DNA of 64,000 nucleotides, taken from contig JBAOIG010000003.1 of NCBI GenBank assembly GCA_037045155.1, positions 744,001 through 808,000 of the forward strand, written 5' to 3'. Shown one piece after another: positions 52,321 through 60,832 of the stretch (the stretch's first letter is position 1; every line of letters begins with the position of its first letter). Source of the stretch: Thermomicrobiales bacterium. Lineage in GTDB: Bacteria; Chloroflexota; Chloroflexia; Thermomicrobiales; CFX8. The notes beneath the pieces were generated by a model. The model did no database searches. It saw only the letters and a list, made by a program, of their open reading frames with translations, and was not told the DNA's origin. The position numbers and the translations under genes were made by a program.

Positions 52321-53358
52321 TCAGGAGCGGAGCGCGGCCGGTTCATCCGCGCCGGCCTCGGATCGTGGCCCCTGAGGCAGCGTATCTCGCAGCCGCGCGG
52401 GGAGCTCGCTCCGTGCGGCGCTGTTGGCCGTCTCGATCGCAGAGACGAGGGCGCGTGGCGATGAACGTCCGTGGGCCGCAATGACCACCCCGTTAACGCC
52501 AAGCAACGGCGCGCCGCCGATCCCATCGAAGTCGATCTGCCGGCGCATGGCGCGGAATGTTGGCCTCAGCATGGCGGCAAACAACCGTGTCCGGATCGAC
52601 GCCGTCAACTCGTCGCGCATGATCCTGGAGACGTAGCTCGCAGTGCCCTCGGCAATCTTCAATGCGACATTTCCGGTGAAGCCATCGGTAACCGTGACAT
52701 GCGGTGGCTTCGTGAGCATCTCGTGCCCTTCGACATACCCGACGAAGTGCAGGTCCGACGCGTCGAACAATTCCCGCGCAGAGCGCGTGAGCACGTCCCC
52801 CTTGCCGGGCTCTTCGCCGTTTGAAAGTAACGCGACCGTCGGGCGGCGAATGCCGAGAATCGCCTCAACATAGGCGACTCCGAGATAAGCATGCTGGAGC
52901 ATCACCTCGGGCCGGGGATCAGTAAAGGCGCCGATGTCGAGAACGAACGCGGTCGTCCCTTTTGCCGGGATGCGTGTGCCAAGCGCCGGTCTGGAGACTC
53001 CAGGGATCCGTCCGAGGATCATCAGTGATGCCGCGACGAGGGCGCCGCTGTGGCCGGCCGACACAACAGCGCTGACTTCTCCGCGATTCATGAGGTCAAG
53101 TGAAACGCTAATAGAATTATCGCTCTTTCGGCGCACCGATCGAGACGCGGACTCCGCCATCCCGATCGTCTCTTCGGCATGAACGATCTTGAAACGGTCG
53201 ATTGGAACGTCCAGGCGGCGCAGCTCTGCGGCGATTTGAAGTTCGTGCCCCACTAGCACAAGCTCGATATCGGATGTCAGGCTCGCGTCCAGAGCGGCAG
53301 CGAGATTCGTGGCCACTCCAGTGTCGCCGCCATGAACGTCCAGGGCGATTCGGACCAA
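52321..53358 (-). CDS. plsX: phosphate acyltransferase PlsX
   Basis: Converts acyl-ACP to acyl-phosphate for phospholipid synthesis; peripheral membrane enzyme. The 345 residues show the start VRIALDVHGGDTG (usually DAMGGD), VSAGHSGALVAASLMILGRIPGVSRPAL, the LSNGEEPGKGD loop and TVTDGFTGNVALKIAEG. It lies downstream of gyrB on the minus strand. No fabD, fabH or acpP is next to it, unlike the common cluster. Confidence 0.94.
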   Translation of the reverse strand: MVRIALDVHGGDTGVATNLAAALDASLTSDIELVLVGHELQIAAELRRLDVPIDRFKIVHAEETIGMAESASRSVRRKSDNSISVSLDLMNRGEVSAVVSAGHSGALVAASLMILGRIPGVSRPALGTRIPAKGTTAFVLDIGAFTDPRPEVMLQHAYLGVAYVEAILGIRRPTVALLSNGEEPGKGDVLTRSARELFDASDLHFVGYVEGHEMLTKPPHVTVTDGFTGNVALKIAEGTASYVSRIMRDELTASIRTRLFAAMLRPTFRAMRRQIDFDGIGGAPLLGVNGVVIAAHGRSSPRALVSAIETANSAARSELPARLRDTLPQGPRSEAGADEPAALRS

Positions 53359-53385
53359 CAGCCACCTCCGCTCCCGCCTCTCGAA

Positions 53386-55347
53386 TCAGACCCGACCGGG
53401 AATGGTTCGAGAGGCGCGATCATTCGTGCTAGACGTCGAGATTCTGAACCTGTCGCGCGTGAGTCTGAATGAAGCTCTTTCGCGGGGAACAGCATTCCCC
53501 ATCAACATGTCGAACGTTTCGTCCACCTGAACGCGATCCTCGATGTGAACCTTCAGGAGTGTGCGCGTCTCGGCATTCATCGTCGTGTCCCACAACTGCT
53601 CAGGGTTCATCTCCCCGAGCCCCTTGTAGCGCTGGAGCTCGACCTTCTTGTCCTTGTAGCGCGCCATGATCTCCTTGCGCTCTTCATCGTTGTACACCCA
53701 GTGGACGTCCTTGCCTGACTGCAGCCGGTATAGTGGCGGCTGCGCGATGTACAGACGACCGTCGGCAATCAGGGTCTCCATGTGTCGAAAGAAGAACGTC
53801 AGCAGCAACGTGCGGATATGCGCGCCATCGACGTCCGCGTCCGTCATGACGATGATCCGATGGTAGCGTAGCTTCGACGCATCGAACTGGTCGCCGATAC
53901 TCGTGCCGAGCGCGGTGATCAGCGAGCGGATCTCGGTGTTCTGGAGCATCCTGTCCAGTCGCGCCTTCTCGACGTTGAGGATCTTGCCACGCAGTGGGAG
54001 AATCGCCTGATAGCGGCGATCGCGACCCTGCTTCGCTGAGCCGCCGGCCGAGTCACCCTCGACGATGTACAGCTCGGATCGGGCCGGATCGCGCTCCGAA
54101 CAATCGGCCAGCTTGCCCGGCAGGGAGAACGTCTCCAGGCTGCCTTTGCGCTGGACAAGCTCGCGGGCCTTGCGGGCTGCGTTCCGAGCCCGAGCGGCGT
54201 TCACGCACTTCTCGACAATACGTTTGGCCGCCTGAGGGTTCTCCTCGAGATGTTGGGAGAGCATCTCACCGACGACCGAGTTCACCGCCCCGTTCATCGG
54301 CGCGTTGCCGAGCTTGCCCTTCGTCTGGCCCTCGAACTGCGGGTCCGGCAGCTTGACACTGACAACAGCCGTCAATCCCTCGCGCACGTCCTCGCCCGTC
54401 AGGCTTTCGTCATTCTCCTTCAGAAAGCCGTTCTTTCGCGCGTAGTCGTTGATTGTTCGAGTCAACGCGGAGCGAAAACCGGTCAGGTGTGTGCCGCCAT
54501 CAACGGTATTGATGTTGTTGGCGAAGGAATGGACGGACTCCCCATAACTTTCGTTGTACTGGATTGCCGCTTCGACAATGAAGTCGCCAACCTGGCGGTT
54601 TATGTAGAACGGCTTGGGGTGCACCGGCGTCTTCGTCTTGTTGAGATGTCGGACGAATGAGGTAATTCCGCCTTCGAAGTAGAAGGTAGTCTCGCGGTCC
54701 GATCTCTCGTCGATGAAGATGATTCGAAGCCCACGAGTAAGGTACGCCATCTCTCGGAAGCGCTGGGCAATCTGGTCGTAGTTGTACTCGAGCGTGTCGA
54801 AGATCGTCTTGTCGGGCATCCAGGTCTGGGTGGTGCCCTGTTCGGCCTTGTCGATCGTCGCAATCTTCTTCACGGGCGCGACCGGCACACCGATCCGGTA
54901 TTCCTGCTGATAGAGACCGCCGTCACGCTTCACCTCGGCGATGAACCACTCCGACAGGCCATTCACCACCGATACGCCGACACCGTGAAGCCCACTCGAC
55001 ATCGCATAGCCACCCGAGCCGAACTTGCCTCCCGCGTGCAGGACAGTCATAACAACCTCGAGCGCCGACGTGTTCGTCTTCGGATGCTTCTTGACCGGGA
55101 TGCCCCGGCCATTGTCAGACACGGTCACACTTGCGTCTGGGTGGATTGTCACGCGGATCGTGTCGCAGTACCCGCCCAGCGCCTCATCCACCGCGTTGTC
55201 GACGACCTCGTAAATGAGATGGTGGAGTCCACGGATATCGGTGCTCCCGATGTACATGCCGGGCCGGCGGCGCACCGCCTCCAGGCCTTCCAGAACCTGA
55301 ATATTGCTAGCGTCGTATGTCTGCTTGGAATCAGTGGCCTGGGCCAT
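53386..55347 (-). CDS. gyrB: DNA gyrase subunit B, frameshifted near the 3' end
   Basis: ATPase subunit of gyrase. GHKL ATPase motifs YEVVDNAVDEALGG and VSDNGRGIPV, GLHGVGVSVVN, and the TOPRIM domain (VEGDSAGGSAKQGRDRRYQAIL, DVDGAHIRTLLLTFFFR) are intact. After DMLMGNAVP the frame departs from the family. One added base in the C-run (53484-53487 on the plus strand) restores PPRKSFIQTHARQVQNLDV, the normal GyrB end, with a stop at 53429 and 639 residues. As written the protein is 653 residues with a foreign tail. Start at ATG 55347 behind GGAAGG. Confidence 0.95.
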   Translation of the reverse strand: MAQATDSKQTYDASNIQVLEGLEAVRRRPGMYIGSTDIRGLHHLIYEVVDNAVDEALGGYCDTIRVTIHPDASVTVSDNGRGIPVKKHPKTNTSALEVVMTVLHAGGKFGSGGYAMSSGLHGVGVSVVNGLSEWFIAEVKRDGGLYQQEYRIGVPVAPVKKIATIDKAEQGTTQTWMPDKTIFDTLEYNYDQIAQRFREMAYLTRGLRIIFIDERSDRETTFYFEGGITSFVRHLNKTKTPVHPKPFYINRQVGDFIVEAAIQYNESYGESVHSFANNINTVDGGTHLTGFRSALTRTINDYARKNGFLKENDESLTGEDVREGLTAVVSVKLPDPQFEGQTKGKLGNAPMNGAVNSVVGEMLSQHLEENPQAAKRIVEKCVNAARARNAARKARELVQRKGSLETFSLPGKLADCSERDPARSELYIVEGDSAGGSAKQGRDRRYQAILPLRGKILNVEKARLDRMLQNTEIRSLITALGTSIGDQFDASKLRYHRIIVMTDADVDGAHIRTLLLTFFFRHMETLIADGRLYIAQPPLYRLQSGKDVHWVYNDEERKEIMARYKDKKVELQRYKGLGEMNPEQLWDTTMNAETRTLLKVHIEDRVQVDETFDMLMGNAVPRERASFRLTRDRFRISTSSTNDRASRTIPGRV

Positions 55348-55351
55348 GGTG

Positions 55352-56314
55352 TTATGCACCTTCCTGACGTGGCGACAGGCCAAGATGACGGGCCCGATCG
55401 CGATAGAACAGCATCGCGGCGAGAATCATCCCGGTCGCGAGAAACGCATTCAAGACAACAGCCAGCACTGCCCATTCCGGCTTTCGGGCGATGCTCTCGA
55501 GTGGGTATGTGAGCCCGGTCGAGAGAAGCAACGAAACGCCTATGAATCGAGCCGCCTGCCAGGGGTCTCGTCGGACTACCTGATAGCTGGCACGAAAAGC
55601 GGGCAACACTGGCAGACGATCGACCACCAACGCGTGGACAACGAAGTAGAAGTGGACGATGCCCCAAGCAACCGGCACAAGCAGCACGAGCCAAAGAAAT
55701 GCTGCCCCCGGCAAATCAAACATCGTTAACAGGATCGTGCCGAGAACGACCGGCAACCCAACGATGATCAGTAGGCCAACGGCTGTCAGCGCCGCGACGG
55801 TGAGCCGGGCCGCCAGTTCCACGAGACTTCGAGGGCTCGTCGTGGCCCCTTCACTCCGGAGCCCGGACGCCAGCATCAACCGAAAATACGCGACAAACAC
55901 GATCCCGGCGATCGCGCTGAACAGGGCAGCCGGCGCCGCAAGCGCACCCGCCGCAACGACACGTCGATCGTGCCAGCCCGGCACGTTGCTCGACTTGCCG
56001 GCCACTGGCGCAAACGCGGCAACCCGGATGCGAGGCAACCCCAACACGACCAGATCCAGGACGTTATACCCTTCCAGACGCGCGATCCCGTCCCCAACAA
56101 CCGCCCAGCGGGCGCCTCGCTCGCTGACTTCAGCGGCGACATCACGCGCGCTATTGCCGACCGTCAGTTGTGGCGCAAACAGGAGCGCAAGCTCCAGCAC
56201 GATGAGCGGAACGATCAGCAACGGACGGTTGATCGCGATCGCAAACCCCTCACCCAGCACGTCGATCACACTGGACACAGGCTTGTCCCCGGCGTCCCAG
56301 CCCGAGCGGTTCAT
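55352..56314 (-). CDS. multi-pass membrane protein of unknown function
   Basis: 320 residues with about six hydrophobic helices (for example PLLIVPLIVLELALLF, FSAIAGIVFVAYF, AALTAVGLLIIVGLPVVLGT, FLWLVLLVPVAWGIVHF), a loop RVVAAGALAAPAALF and a final helix before RDRARHLGLSP. The pattern recalls the glycerophosphoryl-type integral membrane proteins often seen in Gram-positive and Chloroflexota genomes, but no catalytic residue can be named. It is overlapped by the zincin gene upstream (ATGA) and sits five bases before gyrB. Confidence 0.7.
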   Translation of the reverse strand: MNRSGWDAGDKPVSSVIDVLGEGFAIAINRPLLIVPLIVLELALLFAPQLTVGNSARDVAAEVSERGARWAVVGDGIARLEGYNVLDLVVLGLPRIRVAAFAPVAGKSSNVPGWHDRRVVAAGALAAPAALFSAIAGIVFVAYFRLMLASGLRSEGATTSPRSLVELAARLTVAALTAVGLLIIVGLPVVLGTILLTMFDLPGAAFLWLVLLVPVAWGIVHFYFVVHALVVDRLPVLPAFRASYQVVRRDPWQAARFIGVSLLLSTGLTYPLESIARKPEWAVLAVVLNAFLATGMILAAMLFYRDRARHLGLSPRQEGA

Positions 56315-56685
56315 CCCCAGCCCAGTTCCCGCAACGTCTCTTCGCCGATACCGAAATGGTGGGCAACCTCATGGACAACGGTTTTCCGAACCTGATCGAC
56401 GACTTCGTCGTGTGTTGAGCAGATCTGCTCAATCGGTCGCTGGAAGATGGTGATCTTGTCCGGCACCACCAGGTTGTACGATGAACTGTGCCGCTCGGTT
56501 AGCGGGATGCCCTGGTAGAGCCCGAGGAGCGTGCCCCGACGAATGCCAACGTCGTCGAGATGGTTCTGGGTCGGCCAACGCTCGATGGTGACGTCGACGT
56601 TCTCCATCAAGCCCAGCAACTCCTCAGGAAGAGAATCGAGCGCGGCGACGACCAGATCCTCGAACTCGTCGTGTGACAGCTGCAT
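56311..56685 (-). CDS. minimal zincin (metallopeptidase family, DUF1025-like)
   Basis: 124 residues with a C-terminal zinc motif VVHEVAHHFGIGEETLRELGW (HExxHxxG). The N-terminal LSHDEFEDLVVAALDSLPEEL and the segment LLGLYQGIPLTER are characteristic of this small family, whose substrate is not established. Start at ATG 56685, behind GAGGGAGA. A TATAAT box at 56717-56722 lies upstream. The stop overlaps the membrane gene by ATGA. Confidence 0.88.
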   Translation of the reverse strand: MQLSHDEFEDLVVAALDSLPEELLGLMENVDVTIERWPTQNHLDDVGIRRGTLLGLYQGIPLTERHSSSYNLVVPDKITIFQRPIEQICSTHDEVVDQVRKTVVHEVAHHFGIGEETLRELGWG

Positions 56686-56716
56686 CGCATCATCTCCCTC
56701 GGGGCACAACCGTAGT

Positions 56717-56722
56717 ATTATA
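56717..56722 (-). promoter_or_regulatory. consensus -10 box upstream of the zincin gene
   Basis: TATAAT on the minus strand, a 6/6 match; -35 unclear. Likely start of the transcript zincin - membrane protein - gyrB - plsX. Confidence 0.6.
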
Positions 56723-56776
56723 CCGCATTTTGGCCATTCGTACGCGAATTCCCGCCATCTGAACCTGCGCGAGTTC

Positions 56777-56801
56777 GCCGTTTCGTCTTCCGCGAAACGG
56801 C
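56777..56801. terminator. hairpin downstream of the PBP gene
   Basis: GCCGTTTCG and CGAAACGGC form a 9-bp stem with a 7-base loop, about 50 bases after the PBP stop on the minus strand. No T-run. Possible terminator of the MTAP-ftsW-PBP operon. Confidence 0.5.
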
Positions 56802-56850
56802 AGTCTGCGCAGCGTCAGTCCGGCCGGATGGGGGCGGTTAGCGGGCTAGC

Positions 56851-58509
56851 CTATTCGGGCGTGGCAAGCGCCGCGCGGAGCATTTCTGCGCCGATCGGCA
56901 GCGCGACCTTCGAGCCAGCGCCCGCATGTTCGACGATGACCGCGACCGCAATTCGTCGGTTTCCCGAGATCGCATAGCCTGTGTACCATGAATGCGGCTC
57001 GCCCTCGCCGACCTCGGCAGTGCCAGTCTTGCCACCGACGGTCGCCCCGTCGATTTCAACCCCCCGGGCGTATCCGTAGCTCGCCGAGGCTTCCATCAGG
57101 CGTCGCATCGTAGCGGCCGACTCAGGGCTGATCACTCGATGGCCATCGCCGTGCGCAAATCGCTCGAGTACGTTGCCGTCAGGGTCGACAACCTGCTCGA
57201 CAACTGACGGTCGAGAGGCGGCGCCATCATTGGCGATCGTCGCCGCGACGACAGCCATCTGGAGTGGAGTCGCCAGAATCTGGCCCTGCCCGAAGCCGGT
57301 GTCGGCCAGTAATGCGCGATTGTTCAGCTCGTCGCGGGACGAGGCGATCTGGGTCTCGGCAGTCGGAAAATCGAAAGCCAGACTCGAACCGAAGCCGAAT
57401 CGCTGCGCGTAGTCGAGCAACGTGTCACTGCCGAGCTGGAGCCCGATCTGCGCGAACACGACGTTCAACGACCATGCATACGCCTGCTCGAGCGTGAAGT
57501 TGATCTGAGTAGGGTCGGGACGGTTGGGTTCTTCGACAACACGTCCATCGACCTCGAACAGACCTTCGTCGCGAAAGACGGTATCGGCATTAGCCTTTCC
57601 CGAGTCCACCAGCGCCGACGCGGTCACTGTCTTGAACGTTGAGCCGGGGCTGAACAGACCCTGCGTCGGTCGGAAGACAAGCGGGGCGTTCGGATCGGCA
57701 ATGAGCTCAGCCCAGTATGCCCGGATCGCCGCCATCTCTTCGTCAGCCTGCTGGCCTGTGTTCGCATAGAGACGGTTCGGGTCAAAGGATGGAGCGCCGG
57801 CCATTGCCAGCACCTCGCCGGTTTGCGCATCCATGAGTACAACCGCCCCGGGGCGGCCGGCAAGCAGCTCATTTGCCTTCGCCTGCAGGTTGATGTCGAT
57901 CGACAGACCGACGTCATATCCGCGCTTGTCTGCATGAACAACCCCATTGAGCCATTCCTCGGCGGGGTTGCCGCCCTTCTGGCCAGAGAGATACTGGTCA
58001 AAGGCTCGCTCGATATTCGTCGAGCCATACAGCGCCGGCGAATAGTAGCCGATGAGCCCGGCGGCCTCTGTGTTCGGGTAGCGGCGGATGAAGGTGCCAT
58101 CCTTGATCTGCACAGAATCCGCCAGCACCTGACCATGCCGATCCAGGATCGAGCCGCGTTGGACCTGTAACGCGCGGAGCCGTTCGCGAGGGTTCTGGAC
58201 GACCTGGCCGTCGGCAGTTTCGGCACTACGAGAGGCGATTCGATTGCCCTCAACCACCTGAATTCGGACGAGCTGAATCGTCACGAGCGTGAATCCCACG
58301 ACGATAATCGTCGCCCATCGCAACACCGTCCTGTTATAGATCGGCAGCGATCGCGTGCCGCGAGGCCACCACGCCACCGCAAGCATGATCCCCGCGCCGG
58401 CTAGCAAGAGCAACCATCGCTCGTCGGCGCGGTCGCTCGTCTCCCCAAGGCCATATCCGACGACGAGTAGCGCAGTGATGAATGAAGCGAAGCGCAGAAA
58501 CCTGTTCAT
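56851..58509 (-). CDS. class B penicillin-binding protein (transpeptidase)
   Basis: Cross-links peptidoglycan stem peptides outside the membrane. The 552 residues carry the serine site S290-TFK (LFSPGSTFKTVTA), S347-LN (AYAWSLNVVFA) and K494-TG (VGGKTGTAEVG). Before the PBP part there are three hydrophobic helices (about 5-22, 31-47 and 65-82) instead of one, so the N-terminus carries an extra two-helix hairpin. It directly follows the FtsW/RodA gene with no gap, the usual SEDS-PBP pair, as in the pbpA-rodA locus of Actinobacteria. Confidence 0.92.
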   Translation of the reverse strand: MNRFLRFASFITALLVVGYGLGETSDRADERWLLLLAGAGIMLAVAWWPRGTRSLPIYNRTVLRWATIIVVGFTLVTIQLVRIQVVEGNRIASRSAETADGQVVQNPRERLRALQVQRGSILDRHGQVLADSVQIKDGTFIRRYPNTEAAGLIGYYSPALYGSTNIERAFDQYLSGQKGGNPAEEWLNGVVHADKRGYDVGLSIDINLQAKANELLAGRPGAVVLMDAQTGEVLAMAGAPSFDPNRLYANTGQQADEEMAAIRAYWAELIADPNAPLVFRPTQGLFSPGSTFKTVTASALVDSGKANADTVFRDEGLFEVDGRVVEEPNRPDPTQINFTLEQAYAWSLNVVFAQIGLQLGSDTLLDYAQRFGFGSSLAFDFPTAETQIASSRDELNNRALLADTGFGQGQILATPLQMAVVAATIANDGAASRPSVVEQVVDPDGNVLERFAHGDGHRVISPESAATMRRLMEASASYGYARGVEIDGATVGGKTGTAEVGEGEPHSWYTGYAISGNRRIAVAVIVEHAGAGSKVALPIGAEMLRAALATPE

Positions 58510-59817
58510 CTAGCCCGCCAGATCCGGATCGGAGATACGCAATAGCAGCCCGATAATGATGAAGTTGGTGAGCAGTGAGCTGCCACCGGCGCTGATGAAC
58601 GGCAATGTAATCCCGGTCAACGGAATCAGCCGCACAGTGCCCCCGACGATGATGAGCGTCTGGATCGCGAGAATCGTCGTTAGCCCAACAGCGAGAAAGC
58701 GGCCGAAGCTGTCGCGAGCGCGCAATGAGATCGAGAGGCCGCGGAACACCAACAGCAGACAAAGCAGCAGGACCACGACGGTTCCGAGCAGACCGAGCTC
58801 CTCGCCGATTGCAGCGAAGATGTAGTCCGAGTGCACTGCGGGGATGAAGGTTGGATGCCCCTGGGCCAGACCGGCGCCAAATAGCCTTCCAGCCGCCAGA
58901 GCATACTCGCCCTGAATCTGCTGGTAGCCAGCATCGATCGGATCACGCCAGGGATCGAGCCAGTTCGCAACCCGAAGCTGGACCCGGCCAAACATGTTGT
59001 AGGCGACGTAGACGCCAACTGCGAATGCGGCGAGGCCGGCGATGACATATGTCAGCCGACCACTGGCCATATAGAGCATCGCGAGGAAGACACCGAAGAA
59101 CAGCAGGGCCGTGCCGAGATCGTTCTGCGCGACGACGACGAGCATCGAAAAGCCCCACATCAGAACCATCGGCATCAGGTACGGAATAGGCGGGAGCCGC
59201 AGCGGCCCCACGCGATACGTCGAGACGATCAACTCCTGATTCTCCGCGAGGTAGGCCGCCAGAAACACCACCATCGCGATCTTGGTGATCTCGGACGTCT
59301 GGATCGTGAATGGACCGATCTCGAGCCAGAGGCGTGCACCGTAGCGCTCCGTCCCGATCACCATCGTCAGAAGCATCAGCCCGAGGCCACCGAACGCCCA
59401 CGTGTACTTGTATCGGCGGAGCCACCCGATGTTTCGCACGAAGGTCACGACGCCAGCCAGCAAGGCAAGGCCCATCCCGAGGTAGATCAGTTGCTGACGG
59501 GCCAGGCCGGCATAGCTATCATCGATCTCCACAAGCGACGGTGTCAGCCGCTGCATCATCAGCAAGCCAAGACCTGAGAGACAGACGACTATCGGGAATA
59601 GAACCTGATCGCCTTTGAAGCCGGTAATCGAGAACCAGATTGAGATCGCAAAAACCGCTGCCATATAGGCGAGCGATACCCAGATGTCTCGCCAGTCCCA
59701 GTTCAGATCACGCGTGGATGCGAGAAAGATCGTCAGCAGCCCAACGACCGTCATGATCGACGGCACGACGAGGAGCTGGAGCTCGGTAAACCGAATCCGG
59801 GCAAGCGCCGCTTTCAT
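58510..59817 (-). CDS. SEDS-family peptidoglycan polymerase (FtsW/RodA)
   Basis: 435-residue protein of about ten to twelve membrane helices that polymerises lipid II. Family signatures: ERYGARLWLEIGPFTIQTSEITKI, VVVAQNDLGTALLFF, GYQQIQGEYALAAGRLFGAG, HSDYIFAAIGEELGLLG and the final LPFISAGGSSLLTNF. The start is ATG 59817, overlapping the phosphorylase stop by ATGA; the same frame continues open upstream for 323 codons, but that part lies over the phosphorylase gene and is spurious. Whether it serves division or elongation cannot be told. Confidence 0.93.
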   Translation of the reverse strand: MKAALARIRFTELQLLVVPSIMTVVGLLTIFLASTRDLNWDWRDIWVSLAYMAAVFAISIWFSITGFKGDQVLFPIVVCLSGLGLLMMQRLTPSLVEIDDSYAGLARQQLIYLGMGLALLAGVVTFVRNIGWLRRYKYTWAFGGLGLMLLTMVIGTERYGARLWLEIGPFTIQTSEITKIAMVVFLAAYLAENQELIVSTYRVGPLRLPPIPYLMPMVLMWGFSMLVVVAQNDLGTALLFFGVFLAMLYMASGRLTYVIAGLAAFAVGVYVAYNMFGRVQLRVANWLDPWRDPIDAGYQQIQGEYALAAGRLFGAGLAQGHPTFIPAVHSDYIFAAIGEELGLLGTVVVLLLCLLLVFRGLSISLRARDSFGRFLAVGLTTILAIQTLIIVGGTVRLIPLTGITLPFISAGGSSLLTNFIIIGLLLRISDPDLAG

Positions 59818-60701
59818 GCGCCGCCGTCGAGACGTGGACCGACGATGGTCGATAACCGCTCGCGAATCCCCGCTGGCACGATATCCAGCTCGGTAACGAT
59901 TGCGGCGTCCAACGCGTCGACACAGCCACTCTCGCATTGCGTCAACGAGGCGCCGGCCAGATCCACAACGAGCGACTGGACGGCTGAAGTCATCGCTCGC
60001 AGATTCACGAGCACCGCCGCAACCGAGACAGGCTCCTCGACCTGGTGCCAGACGTCCCAGTCCGTCACCATCGCGAGGCACGCGTAACAGAGCCCCGCTT
60101 CCCGCGCTAACCGCGCCTCCGGCATCGCCGTCATCCCGATGATCGAACCACCCCAGGATCGAAACATCCGTGACTCGGCGCGCGTCGAGAACTGCGGACC
60201 CTCGATGCAGACATACACACCGCCCGATGTCACTCCCAGCCCCGACTTGGCAGCGTGTGCTGCCACCTGCCGCGACAGTGTGGCGCAGAATGGATCGGCT
60301 ATTGACACATGGGCGACGATCCCGTCGCGGAAGAACGTTCGCTCGCGCCCGGCGGTGCGATCGATGATCTGGTCTGGCACAACAAAGCTGCCGGGAACGA
60401 TCTCTTCGCTCAGGCTCCCGACCGCGCTGATCGAAACGAGGTGAGTCACCCCGAGCGACTTCATCGCGTAGACGTTGGCAAGGTATGGGAGGTCGCTCGG
60501 TGAGAGATGATGTCCGACGCCGTGGCGGCTGATGAAGGCGACTTCGACACCGTTCAGCCGACCGAGGCCGACTGGCGACGACGGCCGGCCGAACGGTGTA
60601 TCGAGAGCGATCTGCTCGAGCTGCTCGAATGCCTCGAGCTGATAGAGTCCGCTTCCACCGATGATCCCGAGACGTGGCGATGCGGTCACCGGATCCCCCA
60701 T
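59814..60701 (-). CDS. S-methyl-5'-thioadenosine phosphorylase family protein
   Basis: Phosphorolysis of methylthioadenosine (or a related purine nucleoside) in methionine salvage. The 295 residues show RLGIIGGSGLYQL, the phosphate-site ISRHGVGHHLSPSDLPYLANVYAM, GVYVCIEGPQFSTRAES, IGMTAMPEARLAREA and TDWDVW, where two Asp mark 6-aminopurine specificity. First gene of the operon with FtsW and the PBP; a metabolic link to cell wall synthesis is not obvious. Confidence 0.92.
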   Translation of the reverse strand: MGDPVTASPRLGIIGGSGLYQLEAFEQLEQIALDTPFGRPSSPVGLGRLNGVEVAFISRHGVGHHLSPSDLPYLANVYAMKSLGVTHLVSISAVGSLSEEIVPGSFVVPDQIIDRTAGRERTFFRDGIVAHVSIADPFCATLSRQVAAHAAKSGLGVTSGGVYVCIEGPQFSTRAESRMFRSWGGSIIGMTAMPEARLAREAGLCYACLAMVTDWDVWHQVEEPVSVAAVLVNLRAMTSAVQSLVVDLAGASLTQCESGCVDALDAAIVTELDIVPAGIRERLSTIVGPRLDGGA

Positions 60702-60746
60702 TCATTCGTCCGAAGTCTACTTGCTGACCGATACCCGGCCAGTCAT

Positions 60747-60755
60747 TGGTATAAT
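60747..60755 (+). promoter_or_regulatory. extended consensus -10 promoter of the 60833 gene
   Basis: TG, one base, TATAAT (60750-60755). CTGACC at 60725-60730 with a 19-base spacer is a possible -35. Predicted start near 60762. Confidence 0.65.
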
Positions 60756-60832
60756 CGCCAGTCCATGCGAACCACAAGCCTGCCACCCAAAACGAGTCAC
60801 GTTACCATCGGTTTCGCGATCGCATCGTACCG

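Noticed and set aside
59818..60786. 323-codon upstream extension of the FtsW/RodA reading frame
   Set aside because: It lies over the well-supported phosphorylase gene on the same strand in another frame, is rich in Arg and has no similarity to SEDS proteins; the ATG at 59817 overlaps the phosphorylase stop in the usual ATGA way.
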